The notes under the pieces: generated by a model
What the model was told of the DNA's origin: nothing
Database searches by the model: none
Seen by the model: the letters and a program-made list of their open reading frames with translations, nothing else
NCBI GenBank assembly: GCA_031271275.1
Contig: JAISWA010000173.1
Location: 1 to 6,555, forward strand
Source: Clostridiales bacterium
GTDB taxonomy: Bacteria > Bacillota > Clostridia > Lachnospirales > WQUN01
Direction of reading: 5' to 3'
DNA: 6,555 bases
Shown here: one piece after another, positions 4,776 to 6,555 of the stretch
How the letters are laid out: every line of letters starts with the position of its first letter
Numbering within the stretch: position 1 is the stretch's first letter
Program-made: the position numbers and the translations under genes

Positions 4776-6392
4776 ATGAAAAAATTAAAATTCCTGCCGC
4801 TTTTACTGGCGGCGCTGATGATTTTTACCGGGTTCGCCTACAGCAACGATTATGAGGAAGGCATTTCAAAATCGGATGAAATCGTCAATACCACCACCGC
4901 AGCCGAGAAAGTTTTGCTTGTCGTAAGCTTCGGCACAAGCTTTAACCAGAGCCGCGACCTTACTATCGGCGGCATTGAAGCGGCGATGAAAGAAAAATTC
5001 ACCAATTACCAAGTGCGCAGGGCGTTTACCAGTCAGATTATCATCGACAAGTTATGGGAGCGCGACGGTTTACGAATCGACAATATCGAGCAGGCAATGG
5101 ACAGACTGGTTCTTGACGGCGTGAAAGAAGTCGTCGTACAACCCACGACCATCATGTCCGGTTACGAGTACGACGATGTGGTCGAAGCCGTTAATTCGTA
5201 TGTGGGAAAGTTTGAGAGCCTTAAAATCGGCAAACCGCTTTTAACCGACGACAGCGATTACGACGCGGTGGCGGATTTGGTGGCGGCAGAGACAAAGGAA
5301 CTTAAAACGAACGACGAAACCACCGTTTTGTTAATGGGGCACGGCACGGAGCACGCGGCGAACGCCACCTACGCGAAGCTGCAAGGCGTGTTCGAAAGCA
5401 AGGGTTACGACGGATATTTGATCGGAACCGTCGAGGGCGGGCCGATGATTGACGAAGTGCGGGAAACGCTGCGGGGTTCCGGTACGAAAAACCTCGTGCT
5501 TCGTCCGCTGATGATCGTCGCGGGCGACCACGCCAACAACGACATGGCGGGCGACGGGGAAGATTCATGGAAAACGGTTTTAACCGAAGACGGTTACACC
5601 GTGGAGTCGGTTATCGAAGGGCTTGGGCAAATCAAAGGCATACAGGAACTTTTTATTAAGCATGTACAGTCCGCGATGCTTTCAGACGATTTAACGGTTG
5701 GCGGAACGGAACCGGTAAAACCCGGCGGGGTTTCGGCAAGCCGGATATCAGACGGGACATATCCCATCGAAGTGACTTCCAGTACGGCGATGTTTAAAAT
5801 CGTGGACTGCCAACTGACCGTAGAAGACGGGGCTATGTCCGCCGTCATGACGTTAAGCGGGCAGGGATTTTCAAAAATATACATGGGAACCGGCGAAGCC
5901 GCGGGGAGCGATTCCGAGGAAAATTTCATCGGTTTTACAGATAACGGCGGAAAAAACGCGTTCACCGTTCCGGTGGCGGCACTGGATGCCGGGTTGGATT
6001 GCGCCGGTTTCAGCGCGAGAAAAGAAGAATGGTACGACCATACGGTGGTGTTTGAATCCAAAAACATCCCCGACAGCGCGTTTTTACCCTGCGTAATAGA
6101 CGCGGAACTGGGCGGCGGAACCGGCAGGGCGGGTATTGAATCCCCCGTGAAACTTTTTCGCAAAGACGGCGCCGACCACGCGGAAATAACTTGGAGCAGC
6201 CCCAACTATAGCTACATGTTAGTGGGCGGCGTAAAATACCTTCCGGTAAACGAGGGAGGAAATTCCGTCTTCGAAATCCCCGTGACCGTGGGGGTTGAAA
6301 TGGACATTACCGCCTGCACCACGGCGATGAGCGCTCCGAAGGAAATCGAGTATACCCTGACCCTTGACCCCGAAACGATTCAATATGAATAG
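4776..6392 (+). CDS. cbiK: Exported CbiK-type chelatase fused to C-terminal beta-rich modules
   Basis: The protein has 538 residues, about twice the usual CbiK length. Residues 1-23 are a signal peptide (MKKLKF, a hydrophobic core, then AYS before N24). Residues 44-300 match the CbiK family, anaerobic cobaltochelatases that insert cobalt into sirohydrochlorin. The expected metal-binding and catalytic residues seem present: E131 in MSGYEYDD, H189 in LLMGHGTEH and H252 in AGDHANNDMAGD. Residues 313-538 are not part of CbiK. They appear to form two beta-rich modules (about 324-440 and 450-538), the first starting DGTYPIEV and the second ending IEYTLTLD, faintly like NEAT haem-binding domains; I do not firmly recognise them. 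All four cysteines (345, 409, 439, 514) lie there. The start at 4776 has AAGGAG 5 nt upstream and gives the signal peptide; the longer in-frame opening from 4596 runs through the terminator and is rejected. Cobalamin should repress the gene. Export argues against ordinary cobalamin synthesis and for metal or tetrapyrrole handling outside the membrane, as proposed for periplasmic CbiK of Desulfovibrio. Confidence 0.88.
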   Translation: MKKLKFLPLLLAALMIFTGFAYSNDYEEGISKSDEIVNTTTAAEKVLLVVSFGTSFNQSRDLTIGGIEAAMKEKFTNYQVRRAFTSQIIIDKLWERDGLRIDNIEQAMDRLVLDGVKEVVVQPTTIMSGYEYDDVVEAVNSYVGKFESLKIGKPLLTDDSDYDAVADLVAAETKELKTNDETTVLLMGHGTEHAANATYAKLQGVFESKGYDGYLIGTVEGGPMIDEVRETLRGSGTKNLVLRPLMIVAGDHANNDMAGDGEDSWKTVLTEDGYTVESVIEGLGQIKGIQELFIKHVQSAMLSDDLTVGGTEPVKPGGVSASRISDGTYPIEVTSSTAMFKIVDCQLTVEDGAMSAVMTLSGQGFSKIYMGTGEAAGSDSEENFIGFTDNGGKNAFTVPVAALDAGLDCAGFSARKEEWYDHTVVFESKNIPDSAFLPCVIDAELGGGTGRAGIESPVKLFRKDGADHAEITWSSPNYSYMLVGGVKYLPVNEGGNSVFEIPVTVGVEMDITACTTAMSAPKEIEYTLTLDPETIQYE

Positions 6393-6555
6393 AAAATTAG
6401 TATTCATTCTTGCCATAGCACTCTTTGCGTTGTCAGCCTGTAAGCCGTCCGGGGAAACCCCGGGCGGTTTGGCGGCGGACACCGGGGGCGCGGCTTCCAC
6501 GAGCGCGGAGCCGTCGAGCGGTGGTCCTTGGGATAGCGCCGCTTCCTCCCCTGCC
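6385..6555 (+). CDS. N-terminal part of a lipoprotein (cut by window end)
   Basis: The ATG at 6385 opens a frame that stays open to the last base, giving the first 57 residues. They begin MNRK, then a hydrophobic stretch, then the lipobox LSAC with C19 as the residue to be lipidated, followed by a Gly/Ser/Ala/Thr/Pro-rich linker. This is a clear type II signal peptide of an extracytoplasmic lipoprotein. The start overlaps the end of the chelatase gene by 8 nt and has no good ribosome binding site, which suggests translational coupling and shared riboswitch control. The folded part lies beyond the window. A substrate-binding protein of a corrinoid, haem or metal ABC transporter would fit the context, but another beta-module surface protein is equally possible. 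Confidence 0.85.
   Translation, partial: MNRKLVFILAIALFALSACKPSGETPGGLAADTGGAASTSAEPSSGGPWDSAASSPA

Noticed and set aside
5594..6205. Minus-strand open frame of 203 codons opposite the chelatase C-terminal half
   Set aside because: There is no recognisable protein and it is antisense to a continuous real gene with a consistent architecture.

Overview
The window looks like a piece of chromosome from an anaerobic Firmicute, probably of the Clostridia. This is inferred from strong AAGGAG-type ribosome binding sites, short intrinsic terminators, a cobalamin riboswitch of the transcription-terminating kind, an anaerobic-type (CbiK) tetrapyrrole chelatase, a lipoprotein with a Gram-positive-style lipobox, and a moderately GC-rich coding style. 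No phage, transposase or CRISPR signals are present, and the genus cannot be fixed from sequence alone.

Layout. Positions 1-111 hold a tRNA-Gln(CTG) with a perfect TATAAT box; the window begins exactly where its -35 box would be. Positions 112-277 separate it from a convergent gene and hold three hairpins: a small tRNA terminator, a 74-nt nested inverted repeat that I cannot assign, and a strong bidirectional terminator. A ThuA-family gene follows on the minus strand (278-1009). It is divergent from glyA (1163-2401), and a compact inverted repeat lies in the shared promoter region.

glyA is followed after 12 nt by a membrane protein with an extreme Gly/Arg/Ser/Phe-rich, His-tagged N-terminus and a TPM-like domain between two membrane segments (2414-3514). 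A pspA/IM30 homologue (3557-4237) comes next. These three genes are co-directional and probably form one operon that joins one-carbon metabolism to an envelope-stress module.

From about 4262 a new unit begins: a promoter, a cobalamin riboswitch (about 4308-4576) with two GCCACTG motifs and a B12 box, an expression platform with a candidate antiterminator and a clear terminator (4669-4702), then an exported CbiK-like chelatase fused to about 220 residues of beta-rich C-terminal modules (4776-6392). A lipoprotein gene overlaps its 3' end by 8 nt and runs off the window (6385-6555). The simplest reading of this last unit is a cobalamin-repressed, extracytoplasmic system for handling a tetrapyrrole or its metal (cobalt, iron, haem or corrinoid). 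It is the most interesting part of the window.
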